DNA from: Apostichopus japonicus | Taxonomy: Eukaryota; Echinodermata; Holothuroidea; Aspidochirotida; Stichopodidae | Direction of reading: 5' to 3' | DNA: 64,000 nt | NCBI RefSeq assembly: GCF_037975245.1 | Contig: NC_092581.1 | Span: 13,357,303-13,421,302 of the forward strand | Shown: piece by piece, positions 1 to 51,235 of the stretch | Numbering within the stretch: the stretch's first letter is position 1 | How the letters are laid out: each line of letters starts with the position of its first letter | Notes under the pieces: model-generated | The model's database searches: none | Told to the model about the DNA's origin: nothing | What the model saw: the letters and a program-made list of their open reading frames with translations, nothing else | Made by a program: the position numbers and the translations under genes

Positions 1-628
1 CATGGGAGATCTCCCTGGGTAAATAGTACGGCCTCAAACTGACTGTCAGAATCTCAGCGTTTGTAGAACATGAATGATGCTTGATGGTTGCATGGTTGGG
101 ATGGCACCAATTCTCGTTGACATATAAGCATACACCTCCCCCTTTCTCCTTCCCCGAATCAGTAGTCCGATCACCTCGCATTAACTTGAATCCATTGATT
201 GATACATTAGCGTCATTATGATGTTCAGTAAGCCAGGTCTCCGTGAATAACATGAGACTAGCATTCCGGAATTCATTTAGGTAGTTCACATTGGCACATA
301 GCTCGTCGATCTTATTGCTCAGGGATTGAACGATATCCATAATAATAGATGGTAAAAAAGGCTTACATTTCTGTTTACGTATCCGTCTTTTAACACCTCC
401 CGGTTTGCCTCGTTTCCTTTTCTTGATTTCTTTCGGAATGTCCGCATAGTTGGTTAGGCTAGGTGATCCAGTGTGTAGGCCTACACGTTTCACATTACGT
501 AGGGCATGTAGCTGAGCCGGAGAATAGGACAGTCTGGACGCTAACATAAACACAACGTTTTCTCCCAAACCGAAACACGTCATCACCAAAAGAAATACTA
601 ATCCAAACGTTAGAACCTTTGATTCCAT
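1..628 (-). CDS. LINE (L2/CR1/Rex1-like) ORF2 5' part, endonuclease domain, runs off window
   Basis: Read on the minus strand from an ATG at 628, the frame stays open to the window edge. It contains a basic stretch (KRKRGKPGGVKRRIRK), then SLSNKIDEL, LMLFTETWLTEHH, the patch KEKGGGVCLYVNENWC and a terminal LRPYYLPREISH. FTETWL and GGGV.LYVN are hallmarks of the apurinic-like endonuclease of L2/CR1/Rex1 non-LTR retrotransposons. These enzymes nick the target for reverse transcription. The first 30 residues are hydrophobic (FGLVFLLVMTCFGLG), which is odd and may be chance. The reverse transcriptase part lies outside the window. The family is the same type as the element at 54317-57949. The domain call is firm; the exact clade is an inference. 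Confidence 0.8.
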   Translation of the reverse strand, partial: MESKVLTFGLVFLLVMTCFGLGENVVFMLASRLSYSPAQLHALRNVKRVGLHTGSPSLTNYADIPKEIKKRKRGKPGGVKRRIRKQKCKPFLPSIIMDIVQSLSNKIDELCANVNYLNEFRNASLMLFTETWLTEHHNDANVSINGFKLMRGDRTTDSGKEKGGGVCLYVNENWCHPNHATIKHHSCSTNAEILTVSLRPYYLPREISH

Positions 629-1714
629 GTTCAGTAATGTTCCATGAACTTCTAGTGTAGAACGAGTGTCCAAAATGGAAATTTCAAGAGCTTGAGCGAG
701 TTGCGTCGCCACTAGGGTAGCGCCATCTATATAGTACCTTGGACCTTAACAATGTGGATCTTGCACTAACCATGGTGAACACGCACGTACCAAGTATAAG
801 GTCAATGAAAGTTTCCCTTATCAAGCTATTGAAATGACGAAGTTTTCATAGTTTGATCTCTCGCCGCCTCAGATGACCTTGAAGTGAGCATATCAATTAA
901 CTATTGTGAACACACACTGCACACACACCAAGTACTAGTTCAATTGAAGTTTGCCTTATCAATGTATAGAGTTTTCAATTTTCACCTCTGTTGACCTAAG
1001 ATTAACTTTGACCTCAACCGTAAACAATAGGGTTATTGTACTTACTATGGGTTATTTACCTACCACGTGATGTTTCTTTATCAAGTTTCGTTTTTACAAC
1101 GGAGTAACATACACTCGTTCATACACATACACACAAGTAATCAAACATGTGAAATGGGAGAGTGGTGGAAGATAATAGGTTACCCGAAAAGCTTATCAAA
1201 CCTCACGGTTTGTGACAAAAGTGGGCGAAAATTGGACAAAAATGGTAACCAATTGTGTTATTGTCCGCGACTCAGTTTCTACCCGACGATGGCTGCAATG
1301 TCCCACATCCACTGGTGTTGGTCTTAGTCGCACCGAATGCCAAGGTTATTTGGCTAGATTGGAAAAAGTCGAAAGATAAATGGTAATGATAAACTTTGCC
1401 TCACACAAGTCCATTGATAAAATGACTTAGGTTTGATAATAAAAAAGCTGATTTATTACTTGGCAATACTTAGACATTAATATACAGCACTTTATACTGA
1501 AATATTCCACTAAGCAAAATGGGCTAATTAAGAAAAGGTCAGAGGTGACAGACATAAACATACCTAGCTTGGAAGGGTGTTTAGTGTAATTCAAATACAT
1601 TTTTTTTTCGAAAACTACATGGCGATGCCACAATAGCTGTAAAACAGTGAACATCTATGTTGATGCTGGGTATTTCCATTCACCTAAATATTTTTTTAAT
1701 TTCTTTTCTTTTAG
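629..1714. other. Non-coding stretch between LINE and first visible RBBP4 exon
   Basis: No convincing exon or repeat is seen. Short ORFs here lack recognisable domains and splice support. If the RBBP4 gene is real this is intron sequence, with the earlier WD-repeat exons lying to the left of the window. Confidence 0.5.
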
Positions 1715-1778
1715 CTGGGACACTAGAACTGACAATACCATTAAGCCAAGCCATTCTGTTGATGCTCACACAGCTGAG
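1715..1778 (+). CDS. RBBP4: RBBP4 exon (WDTR...HTAE), copy A only
   Basis: The acceptor TTTTAG precedes 1715 and the donor GTAAGC follows 1778. It encodes WDTRTDNTIKPSHSVDAHTAE, matching the highly conserved RBBP4 stretch just before VNCLSFNP. It has no counterpart in the second copy, because the duplicated block begins about 575 bases downstream. Confidence 0.85.
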
Positions 1779-1794
1779 GTAAGCAGTGGACGCC

Positions 1795-1980
1795 AGAGAG
1801 AGGGGAATATTCTTACAGTGTTCCTTTCAGTTGGGGGGGGGGACATCCTTAGAGTGTTCCTTTCAGATGGGGAGGGGAAGCCTTACAGTGTTCCTTTCAG
1901 GTGGGGATGGGGGTGGCCATCCTTACAGTGTTCCTTTCAGGTGGGGATGGGGGTGGCCATCCTTACAGTGTTTCTATTGC
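1795..1980 (+). repeat. Minisatellite of about 40-bp units beside an RBBP4 donor site
   Basis: The phrase CAGTGTTCCTTTCAG recurs four to five times, separated by G-rich spacers; the last two full units are identical (GTGGGGATGGGGGTGGCCAT). Each unit contains a pyrimidine-TTTCAG-GTGGGG string that resembles an acceptor followed by a donor. Confidence 0.85.
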
Positions 1981-4900
1981 CATGTTCTAGCAAATCCACT
2001 CTTTTCTTGATCTAGTCTGTGTCATGTCACAACTTATGCAGACCTGCTAATCTCTTACCATGACCTGTAGTTCCCTTGAAATCTCCCACTCACTGGCATT
2101 CTCCTTGAATCACTGTTGCCATGACATTGACAGATAACAAATAGTTCCTTGATTAAATCCTTCTCATAATTGTAAGGTTTTTGTCTCGATTAATAAAAAG
2201 TAGTATTTTTAGGTCCTGTTCACGTGGCAGATACAAAAGAAATCCTTTTGCTAGGGTTTGGTCTTGACAGGCACATACTACAAAATCGCCAATCCCACCC
2301 GGCACTATATTTCCAATTGGTGCGGGCAAATCTCGAACATATATTCCTGATCGAAAGTTTCAAATTCTACACTTGATAATTTCATGCAGAGTATAAAATA
2401 AATCTACCTTCTAAAAGTATCGTGATAGTTATGCAAACTACATAAACAAGCATTCGACATCGCTTAAAGCATCGGTTCATGTAGTAAGCCTACATAGACC
2501 TAGCATGCTATCGCCGGTGTGACAGTACAGAGTGTCCCCCTGTACAAAGTGTCTCCGCGGACACTTTGTACCAGCATATTTAGTCCGGTCGGACATTATC
2601 TGCTGAAAATTGTGTCCCACCCTCACAGCAAATATAGTCCCACCGGACGAAATGTCCTGGTACAGGATGTCCGCAAATACTTCATAGCATCTTTTGTCCC
2701 GCATAAAATTTAAGCATTTCGACATTCAAATGGCAATTGAGTTCATAATATCAATAATTAGAGCAGATGCATACATCAGAGTTAAATGTTACAGGAAATA
2801 AATGAGACGTTGTGCGTTGCTGCAAAACAAAAAATAGAAGGGAAAAAAAAGAAGAAGAAAAAGAAACAAGTCTTCCATCTGTAGAAGATGTTAATCATGT
2901 TTTTGTTGTGATTGCTGCTATTTCATCCTCCGTATATGTTGCATGTTGTATTCGGCAACTACATTGCGTTCATAGTCATCTTTACAGAGGGAGGGATAGT
3001 ATAAACCTAACTCCCCCCCCCCCTCCCAACGGAGGGCGGGTACGGGATAGGGAATGCAACAGCTACAACAAAAAATGATAATTGCAGAGGTAAAATATTA
3101 CGAACTTTAGGAGTCCAAACTTCATTGTTGCCGTATTTCCCTAACACACAGTGGGTAAGTTTTGGCAAGTATGGTAACTGTACTTCATGGGTCTACGAGA
3201 GTTGCCATGGCAATATGAAATTTCATCCGTGCGTAAAGCTCATTATAGGACGGGAACCGAGGGTGTTTTCAAGTTATGGATAAGGGGGGGGGGGGAGTTG
3301 GGATGGTAAGTTATCGAATTTGTGTCCTGGGGAGGGGTCTTCTTAAGTCTGTGACCTATCTGTAATGAGTTCCAAAATATTTTTGTTTGCTAATAACAAC
3401 CATGAAGTAGCTGGACTAGATACTTCTCTGACCTTGAACATGTCAACACTGCCCCAACCCTCTCCGTATGGGCTTGACACCTATTTATTGACTTTCATTA
3501 CTACTTTATTGTTTACTTTTTTACCCTTCCTTATTTTTGTCACTCAATCGTCAAGGTTTTCTCCCTCTCAACAAGGTGGAGGGCCATTCCCCCACCCCCT
3601 GCCCCGTTGTGATGGCCATGCGTGAAGCAAATTTTCATTTGTATAGACAAATGGCATTCCAGGCAATTCCAGTGATAAAGGTTCGTTGTTTCTTATTATG
3701 AATGTTTCTTATTGGACAAAAGTGGTTCAAATTAGAAAAGATATATTAGAACGATACCCTCTTCAAAAGAGCTGCAAACATACAGGAAACAAAACAAAGC
3801 CAAACAAGGGAAAGAATAAAGCAAATAGGACAGAGCAGGATGCAATATGCTAGATTTTTGTCTCATCATGTTTCTCACACTTTAAATATGTCATTCTTGT
3901 AGAGAAAAGTTTGTTAAAAGAAAGTTAATATAGTAAAAATCAAAACATGAAATTGGATGATAGTCATGCACAAACACAATATTCTGAATCTATATCAGAC
4001 TGGGCAAAGAGTGAAAAATGATTATACATGGGATCTGGGAGGTAGGAGCCTGGGGGGGGGGGGCACTGTCTGTACATGCTATTTTTAAATGGCATCCCAT
4101 ATCTTTTTATAGCACGTTTAACAATTAACAATCTCAATAAATAGTATTGATAACATACTAACACATCATACATCATATTTAAGTGATATGGCCGGTGTGT
4201 ATCGGTTTATAGCATATCGAGTGGTGGTTGTGGAATGAGAAAATGTCCCTCTGATGTTGTGTGCCCACCCTCACTTCCTACCCCCTGCATGGGGAAATTT
4301 AACTGGAATGATGACTCTCCCTTTGTAGCTCTGATGCAACTAAAGATAATCCATGCTTTCTAGAGCATCCTTCAAGCAGGGAGGTATTGCTTGATTAGAA
4401 TGATATACTACTGTCACTCTTCTTCAAACAATATGTACTTGAAACTCTCATAATCCACATGAAGAACATCCTCTTTAGAGTTTGGTAAAGACCTCAATAA
4501 AACCATGCAGAAGTTTCCCTATTAGAATTCCCCCCCCCCCCTTTAACTGCTTTCCACAAACAGTAGGATTACCTATATAATGCTTTAATGTGCAACTTGA
4601 TACCGTCAAAAATTTAATCTTGATTGTTAATTACAAATAAAATAGCTGAATCTCATATATCAAATGGGTTTTTCGTTAAGACTTACACAGAAATCCATAA
4701 CAGCAAAAGTTACAACAGGAAGAAGAATATGGTCGGTTATATGTTTTACTATGAGAACTTATCTTGAACACAACTTCCAGAACCAAGAAACACGCCTTCT
4801 TATTTGTTATTTAATGAAGTAATGAGGTGATAAAGAATTTCGAGCGTCACATCCCTTCGACTACGACTGGCAGTGAAAAGTCAATGGCCTGTCTTTGCTT

Positions 4901-4989
4901 AAACGTATAGCAGCCGACGCAATTTTCTCTCATGATATGTTAGAGTGAAAGACAAGATTATTGTCGGTAACAAGTTAACTGCTAAGAAA

Positions 4990-7900
4990 ATCGTCTAGAC
5001 ATGTCTTCTGTTAACCTCATACATACTCCCTCCATTGGTGGTCAGGGATGAGATATCAGTACAACCAAATCTGTGCAAAATAAAAGTTGAAAGCAATATT
5101 ATGAGTAGTGAATACCACACTGTAAGTCATATATAAAATAAATTATCATCTTGAAAAGTTATGTGTAAGCTCCACTACAAAGATAATTAACATTCACCAT
5201 ATTGGTTAAGTGTAGACTGTATAGTGTACAACTGAACTATGCTTAGACATTGAGTTAATTTGATGATCTTTTATTGTGACACCTACATGTTTATGGGATT
5301 ACTGGCTCCATTTTATTTAATTGGAGATTGCATGTCATAATTTTGGCGCTATATTGTACAGTTCACTACCAAACCTGAAAAGTTTTAACCACATGAGCCA
5401 ATACAACTTTGGGGCATATTAATTAAATTTAATATCAGAAATTTATCAAATTAGAGTAAGCTAGGATACAACAGAAATTTGATGCCTTTTGGTGCTCTAT
5501 TGATGTATGTGTGCATGGTATGACTGTTTAATGCCGATCAAACATTAATTGTCCTGAATCAGGATCCATGGGGGGTTCAAAACACCCTCTGTATGACCCA
5601 AATGCAAAAACAAATAATGCTAGCTTACCATTATTATAGTAAAATGTACTATTATACATCATTTTGCATCAAGAGACCTAAACATTGCCTTATTTTGCCA
5701 AAGAAAAAGGGGTCCCTCTCCCAGGTTTCAGGAAATATCCCCCACCACACACAAACACATTTAGCAATTTTCCACAACGGACCTAACAGAGAAATGGTAC
5801 CAAAACTCAGTTGATACATTATCTCTCTTATCTTGTCGAAATTCCTGTCAAAACAGCCAAGTGGTAATAAGTTCACACTTTCTAAACAGAAAAGTTCCCT
5901 GTGGTTACAATATCAAACTGTCCAACACCTTTTTGAAAAACAACACACAATAGGTGGTGTCTAGCTGTGGAATGTGGTCTTAATTATTTACTCATCATTT
6001 GTTTGAACAAATAAACTGTGTCTCCTGCAGTGAAACATGTCCAGCCAAAATCACTTTTTGGGGATGTAAATCAAATGACGACAATTGTCAGGCTATATGC
6101 TACTTAAGAACCAGAGGTGGAAACTTTGCAAGTAAATATAGGAACAAAAACTATGTACATATAAACTTGTTAATGGGGACTGAACCTGCAAAGATTTACA
6201 GTACACTTTCTCTGTTCTCACCTACCTTCGTGATCTTTCTGTATGCTTAATACCTATTTGGAAATAATTTATACTCAAACACAGCATTCTGCCATGCACT
6301 ACAAGTTATTTGCATGGTACAACTAACAGATATGATGCCATTCATAATGGAACTAACTACAGAAAATTATTCACTTTTTAAGACATGCTTACCTCATCAT
6401 CACATCAGTAATGCAATAAGAAGTTGATGCTGCAGTCTTTTCAGGCACTGCCTTAGTCTCAGGCCACTTTGAATAGAAGTCAGACAGTGTTATGATGTAC
6501 AGTCGCTTGGCAGCTGTCACTGGTAGAGGACCAATAAGATCTACACCAACCTGTTAAGAAAGAAGACAGCATTTAGGTGCTAATTTCAAAAACAATTACA
6601 AGTTGCATGCTTTGCCTTGACTGTTGTTCTATTCCATTGCTTCATTCTGTACAGAGATCTAGATAAAAACAGTGGGATATCTGATCGAAACAGGGTGTTG
6701 GTGAATTTAGGCCAATTATTTTTACCTTGCAAACATGAAAATGTAACTTACACCATACTGTACCATATATTTACAATCCCTTCAACCACTAAACCAGAAA
6801 AATGATACGCCACTTTTTGCAACTTGCAATTATATTCCTATATTGATGGTTGCTCTGCAGTTAGGCCAGAGTGTGGCTTAAAGGTATGCTGTATAGGCCT
6901 TAAATATGCCAAATTTTCACTATGGACAAAATTCTTTAAGTATGCTTATTTCCCTGGAGGAAATTTACCTCACTGGGACATTCAATATCTCGTGTCATCA
7001 TTTAGAATGTCTGAGCACAATTTAAAGGGTTATTACCCCTTGGAAAGTACTTTTTGAAAACTTTTAGCAATTAAAGTGGCCAAAATTTAGGGCCAATACA
7101 GACTACCTTTAAACTTGTAAATGTTGAATTTGTCCAGAAAGAGTGACATTAACTATACTAAACCTTCACTGCATACTGTGGACATCTTGTGCAATTAAAA
7201 CAGATTGAGAATTTACCTGTTTCCATAATCCAGTTACAGGAATGCTATGGAGACTTGTTCGTAGGTCTACAGGACAATGACGCTTTGACATCCTGTTGAA
7301 CATAACTTGTTACATCAACGTTGATAGTTTTCCAATAGAATCTAGACATAGTCTGTTGTCTGGTTTATCTATGCAAAGATGAACACCTTCAAAGAGATAA
7401 GAAAATTCATGATCAAGGAGATATCATGTTTTTTTGCCCATCCCCCCCCCAAAAAAAAAACAACAAACAAACACACACAAATATATGGGCTGCAGGATTG
7501 GTAGTTCTAGCTGAAGTGCCTTAAAATTGAATTACAACTCTATATCGGTGTTTGAAATGGAATATTCCCATTATTGTACATATTGCATGGCCACTATTTA
7601 GGTCTATAGATATTTAAGGAGTTTTCTTCTGCAGTGAGGTTTGGCATGTAGAGAATATGCCACACCTAAAAAAGTACTATCAGGCCTTCAATATTTGTTC
7701 TTACCAACCAAAATTAATGAACGTGAATTTGTTATGTACAGTATTAGTGCCACTTTCCTCTAGAAGTAGGCTAGGCTATATGCTATAGTCCAATAATAGC
7801 ATTTTATAGCGTCCCATGCATGCAAACCAGACTAGCTCTGTAAGCGTTAGTGATCTGTTGTTATCTTTTATGATAGGCAGGGCGATAAAGGGTAGAAATT

Positions 7901-8445
7901 TATAATAATTTTCACAAAAATTTGTTAAGACAATTGGGTAAACAAAACGAAATGAAATAGGCCGTAACAACTTTGTTCATGCACTTACAACTTTGCTCAA
8001 GCATACAACTGATTATAATGTTGCATAAGCAATTGCTTGACTTTTGCGAATGAGTTTTTACAACTATAACCAAACGTGGTAAAAGAATATCATGATTTGT
8101 GCACCAATCGGTCCTAGAGGCCTGGTTATAGTTTAACTGTGGAATGGCCGTTCGCCATTTAACAACCAATACCATATTGTGTATCCTATACTGTAAGTTA
8201 CAGACATTACCTTATAGATGTCACTAGTCAGTATGAGCTGCCTCGATTTGGGCGAGTTGAGAAGCCCTAGATAGCAAAACTTTCCTTTATTTTCGGTATG
8301 CAAGAGTTCCATTTTCAGCCAGTCTGAAAGACTGACTTTGTCTCCGTAAGATCCTTCTCTGTTTTATTCTTGTAAACCCACTTGGATAGCTCTCATCTCT
8401 TAGAATATCTGCAATTTGTCTCACGTTTTCTGTTAGCTTTTCCAT
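4990..8445 (-). pseudogene. Gypsy-integrase-like (Ginger1) transposase, broken multi-exon gene
   Basis: Exon 1 starts at ATG 8445 and reads MEKLTENVRQIADILRDE, then YPSGFTRIKQRR and FRLAENGTLAYRK, the N-terminal region typical of Ginger1. A frameshift follows (near 8290), then a continuation to a donor at about 8200. Exon 2 (about 7400-7217) gives VHLCIDKPDNRLC, then RFYWKTINVDVTSYVQ in another frame, then LHSIPVTGLWKQ: the HHCC zinc finger and linker of integrases with two frameshifts. Exon 3 (6550-6393) is clean and reads VGVDLIGPLPVTAAKRLYII and LSDFYSKWPETKAVPEKTAA, the start of the DDE core with its first catalytic Asp. Exon 4 (from 5077) continues in phase as RFGCTDISSLTTNGG before decaying. 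The remaining DDE part, GPY/F motif and any C-terminal protease domain were not found. Confidence 0.8.
6393..6550 (-). CDS. Ginger1 integrase core exon (D of DDE)
   Basis: Acceptor at 6551-6552 and donor at 6391-6392 (minus strand). The 52 codons contain VGVDLIGPLP and DFYSKWPE, the canonical beta-strand 1 to 2 region of Gypsy-type integrases. This is the best preserved exon of the broken transposase. Confidence 0.85.
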
Positions 8446-8843
8446 TTTTAGTTGTCACACGAGTTTACTGCTAAATATACGGAAGCCGAAATACGACAGT
8501 TTGCTAATAATACGGATACTGCCAGAGTCCATTACTAATTAAATTTTTGCTACTCGAACGTACATGCTAATGCGGACGTAGTGTTCAGGGGGACACAATT
8601 TACAACCAAATATGCGACCAACAAATAATGTCCCCCCTCGTTTCATCATAGCATAAACTGTCCTGGGAGACAGTCTGTACCAACTGGCCTTGTACAAAAG
8701 GTCCGGGAGACTAAATGTACTGGTAAATTCAGTATAAACTGTCCCAGTGGGACTGGGACAGTTTATACTGAATATGGAATATTTGCGACAGTTTGTACTG
8801 CTACACCGGCACGCTTTGCCGGTTACATGGTTACATATGTAGT

Positions 8844-9637
8844 CATGGGCGTCAGCAGGTTTCAGAAAGTGAGGGGGACACTATACTATCTAAGCGGAGC
8901 GCCACCATTGGTTGGCGCGTAGCGTACCAGAAAATTTTGGGTACATAAGACCCCCTAGATCGCAGGAGACGGCCTTCCTGAGTCGTTTTTAGTTACATCA
9001 GAACCAGATCTGTGAGGAGAAATTTTGTCTCACAAAACTAAATTCCGACAGAAAGTACTGGTAGAAAGATGCCGTTCTGACACCAAGGGAGACGAATTAC
9101 ACAGCGTCCATCTCAAACGAAATATTTTCGGTAGTTTGGTATCATATAATACCCTGCATACAGGCAGAATACTGTCTGTAGGGCCTAAAATATATGATAT
9201 TACCTTCCTGGTGGGGTCTTCGACTTGTTTTCAAGTTGAAATGCGTCGTTTTCTCTGATTCACAGTGTAGGGCAAGGGGAATTCCTTTTCTGGCGAGAAG
9301 GGGTGCTTCCACAAAACACTCTAAAACATCGTTCAAACATCGCACAAACTTTTATCAGAGGTCTCGGACGAAGCGGGGAGGGTGAATATCAGAGGAAGGG
9401 GGATAAAGGGCCAAGCACTGTTCTAATTTCCAGTGCAATTTATTGATAATGATTCTTAAGTTAGATTCTACTTGAATCAGCTCAGCAATTGTGATAGAAA
9501 ATCGCGCATATGCATGTGATTTTTTTAATAACTGCTCTGAAAAGTGGGGGGGGGGACAAATGATATGATATCCCCTCCACTTTTGAAAGTGGGGGGGACA
9601 TGTCCCCCCCCCCGTCCCCCACCTGTTGACGCCCATG
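8844..9637. mobile_element. Non-autonomous hAT (MITE), 794 bp
   Basis: 8-bp duplication TATGTAGT at 8836-8843 and 9638-9645, present once in copy B near 58139. The terminal inverted repeat is CATGGGCGTCAGCAGGT against CATGGGCGTCAACAGGT at the other end. It contains the hairpin motif GCGCCACCATTGGTTGGCGC (near 8899), shared with the element at 55687-56945. No transposase is encoded. Confidence 0.9.
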
Positions 9638-9645
9638 TATGTAGT

Positions 9646-10953
<1,308 letters not shown>

Positions 10954-11571
10954 TAGCCATCAAGGCATCCATAACGTTTTAAAAACTAGCTATTCCATTT
11001 TGAGATCAACAAAAATTGTAAAGAAGGAAACATTTATTTACGCAATCTGAGAGGCTTTCTGAAAACGAAAAACTTTGTGAGTAATGCGGAACATATAACC
11101 CCACTGAATTTTACAGAGAATTGTGTTGTTAAGTACATTTTGCTGAAATCAAATTCATCTCCAAACTGACTGTTTTATAACGATGTTAAAACAATGTGAA
11201 TTATATTCACCGCAATACACTTTATTACTGGATTAACAATTCCATAACACTTATTTTTTCTGAAAAAAATTGGTCAATAAATCTGGCAGATATAGAAAGT
11301 ATACAATATGGATGTTAAAAGCAAATTTTGAATGTGTAAATAAATTGAAAACCAAAACAATGTCTTGAGTTTAATATAATGAAACAAAAATTGAAGAAAG
11401 AGTATTAAGTAAGTCATTGAAAAAGGCAATAAAAATATTTCCTTTGCTCATTTGAAAACTGAAATCTCTCTCCATATTGTGAGTGAACGAGGGTACGTCA
11501 TGTGACTTTGACTGTACATGAATATTATTTTAAGATATCGGGTAGTTAGTTAAGAGTTTTTGTTTGGCTAA

Positions 11572-11781
<210 letters not shown>

Positions 11782-12748
11782 TAAAGATTCAATTTCCAAT
11801 TTATTTCTATTTGTTTCAATCGGTTACAACCGACTTCAACTAGTCAAACCTTCAGACGAAACGGACTCGAACCTTGTGTATATTAGACTCCCTTTGCCAA
11901 AAGGGATTTTATTGTTTGTTTGGTATTTGTGTGACTCTTTGTTTGTAGTTAAGCATGTTGTTTCAAAAGAAAACTTCTGGATAAATTTTTCATATTTGGT
12001 AAACAGATTACCACTTTAACAGTGTTTACAAGACAATCCAATCATGTGATTTTGGAAGAGGTCAAAGGTCATTTGAGTATAGCAGAATTTAAAATCTGAC
12101 AACCCTTTAAGACCAAATTAATGGCTCAAGCTGTGATTAATTTATGTTCTTCATATTATGTAGGTTATCCACCATGCATCAATTTTTTTGGGTGAAACTC
12201 TTGCTGGTTAACAAGGCGTTCCTTTAAATTTACTTGAAATTCTTTGGCATCGGCTGCTTTGTACACTTAGGTGAAAGTCGCATAGCCCAATAACATATCT
12301 TGCATCTGTACAATTGAAACATTGAAGTGGAGAGTGTAATTACCGGCCAGGAGAGAAGTGATGACCAGCCCTCACCTGTAAAGTTGTTTTGAGAATTCTG
12401 ATACTGCAAATGCCAATCGGCCCTTATTAACCTGCCAGTATTTTGAGATGTCTTACATTTCTTTCTCAAAACATTTCAAACATTTTCATTTCAAAAAGCT
12501 GTTTTAAACAGTTGCCTCAGCAGACACAAGTAGTCTGAAGACTGACTGCATCATCACTGGATAAAATGTCGCCCTGTGTATTTCTTTCTTGCTTCCCTTT
12601 ATTTTTCTTCTCCCCTCTTCCTCCCGCCCACCCACCCCCCCTACCTCCACCTTTATCATCCAGTGACAGCAGAACTAGTCTCTAAGAAATATTGTAGTGC
12701 CCCACTCCGTGTGGTTATTTTGTTGGGATTGTGGAGCACTCTTCTTAG

Positions 12749-50574
<37,826 letters not shown>

Positions 50575-50689
50575 GTTTTTAAATTCTTTTCCGACCTTCA
50601 GAGGCAGGTGGTGGTAATTATACACATTTGTAAGGGTATAGAAGAAGTTATGAATTTATGTTCAATGTGTGTGTATGTATGTTATACAT

Positions 50690-50815
50690 GTATTTATGTA
50701 TATATATATATATACATGTATTTATGTATATATATATATCAATATATATATATATATATCAATATATATCAATATATATATATCAATATATATATATATC
50801 AATAAAGAATAACAC
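50690..50815. repeat. (TATATATC/TA)n microsatellite
   Basis: Runs of TA with regular ATCAATATAT interruptions directly abut the tRNA-like/hammerhead repeat unit that follows. Confidence 0.9.
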
Positions 50816-51235
50816 ACCAGAAAAATTCCACTTCACGACCGGTTTCGTCCATTTGGGACTCATCAGGCGAAGGTAGGAATCGAACCCCGGATCTTTGTGC
50901 CATGAACCGGAGTCCGTACCACTCGACCACAGTGATTCTACTGGTGTGCTAAAGCGTATAAATTGGCTTTTGAATAACTCTCATTTACGGCGTATTACCC
51001 AAGTGTTATGATTGTACAGAGTGCACCCCTGGCGCTTTGAATCTGACAATTGTACACTATTTATAGGCAAGGCAAGCCGTTAGTAAGAATTGAATGTGTA
51101 GCAAGTGGCATTACAGATATAAAGTCAATTAATTAAGAATAGCACACCAGAAAAATTCCACTTCACGACCGGTTTCGGATCTTTATGTCACGAACCGAAG
51201 TCCGTACCACTCGACCACAGTGATTCTACTTGTAC
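50816..51235 (-). mobile_element. tRNA-like, hammerhead-bearing short retroelement, two partial units
   Basis: The first unit begins near 50816 and the second near 51136, 320 bases apart. Both share CACACCAGAAAAATTCCACT, TCACGACCGGTTTCG and ACCACTCGACCACAGTGATT (plus strand). On the minus strand, a tRNA-type A box TGGTCGAGTGG (50929-50919) and a perfect B box GGTTCGATTCC (50886-50876) precede a hammerhead. The second unit lacks the block with the ribozyme core and B box. The layout fits a retrozyme or Penelope-derived repeat, or a SINE with a ribozyme tail. Confidence 0.72.
50831..50872 (-). ncRNA. Type I hammerhead ribozyme
   Basis: Read on the minus strand: CTTCGC (stem I), CTGATGA (core), GTCC-CAAAT-GGAC (stem II), GAAA (core), CCGG-TC (minimal stem III ending at GTC), GTGAAG (stem I partner with one G-U pair). 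All conserved core bases are present. The predicted cleavage lies between plus-strand positions 50837 and 50836. The very short stem III (ACCGGU) is of the kind that works best as a dimer. Confidence 0.82.

Larger units (their letters stand above)
2518..8805 (-). mobile_element. Ginger1 DNA transposon (6.29 kb), degenerate
   Basis: Flanked by CCGG at 2514-2517 and 8806-8809, with a single CCGG at the matching empty site 58109-58112 of copy B. The ends are inverted: TGTGACAGTACAGAGTGTCC on the left and, reverse-complemented, TGTAGCAGTACAAACTGTCG on the right. Both fit the TGTNR start of Ginger elements, and CCGG-specific 4-bp duplication is the described signature of Ginger1. Both subterminal zones are rich in short GTCC/GGAC palindromes (for example TGTCCGCGGACA near 2553). 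Inside, on the minus strand, are exons of a Gypsy-integrase-like transposase. The frameshifts and stops in those exons make this copy non-autonomous. Confidence 0.9.

Noticed and set aside
50876-50945. A functional tRNA gene on the minus strand
   Set aside because: A and B boxes are good, but there is no acceptor-stem pairing or proper anticodon arm. It is part of a repeat with a hammerhead.
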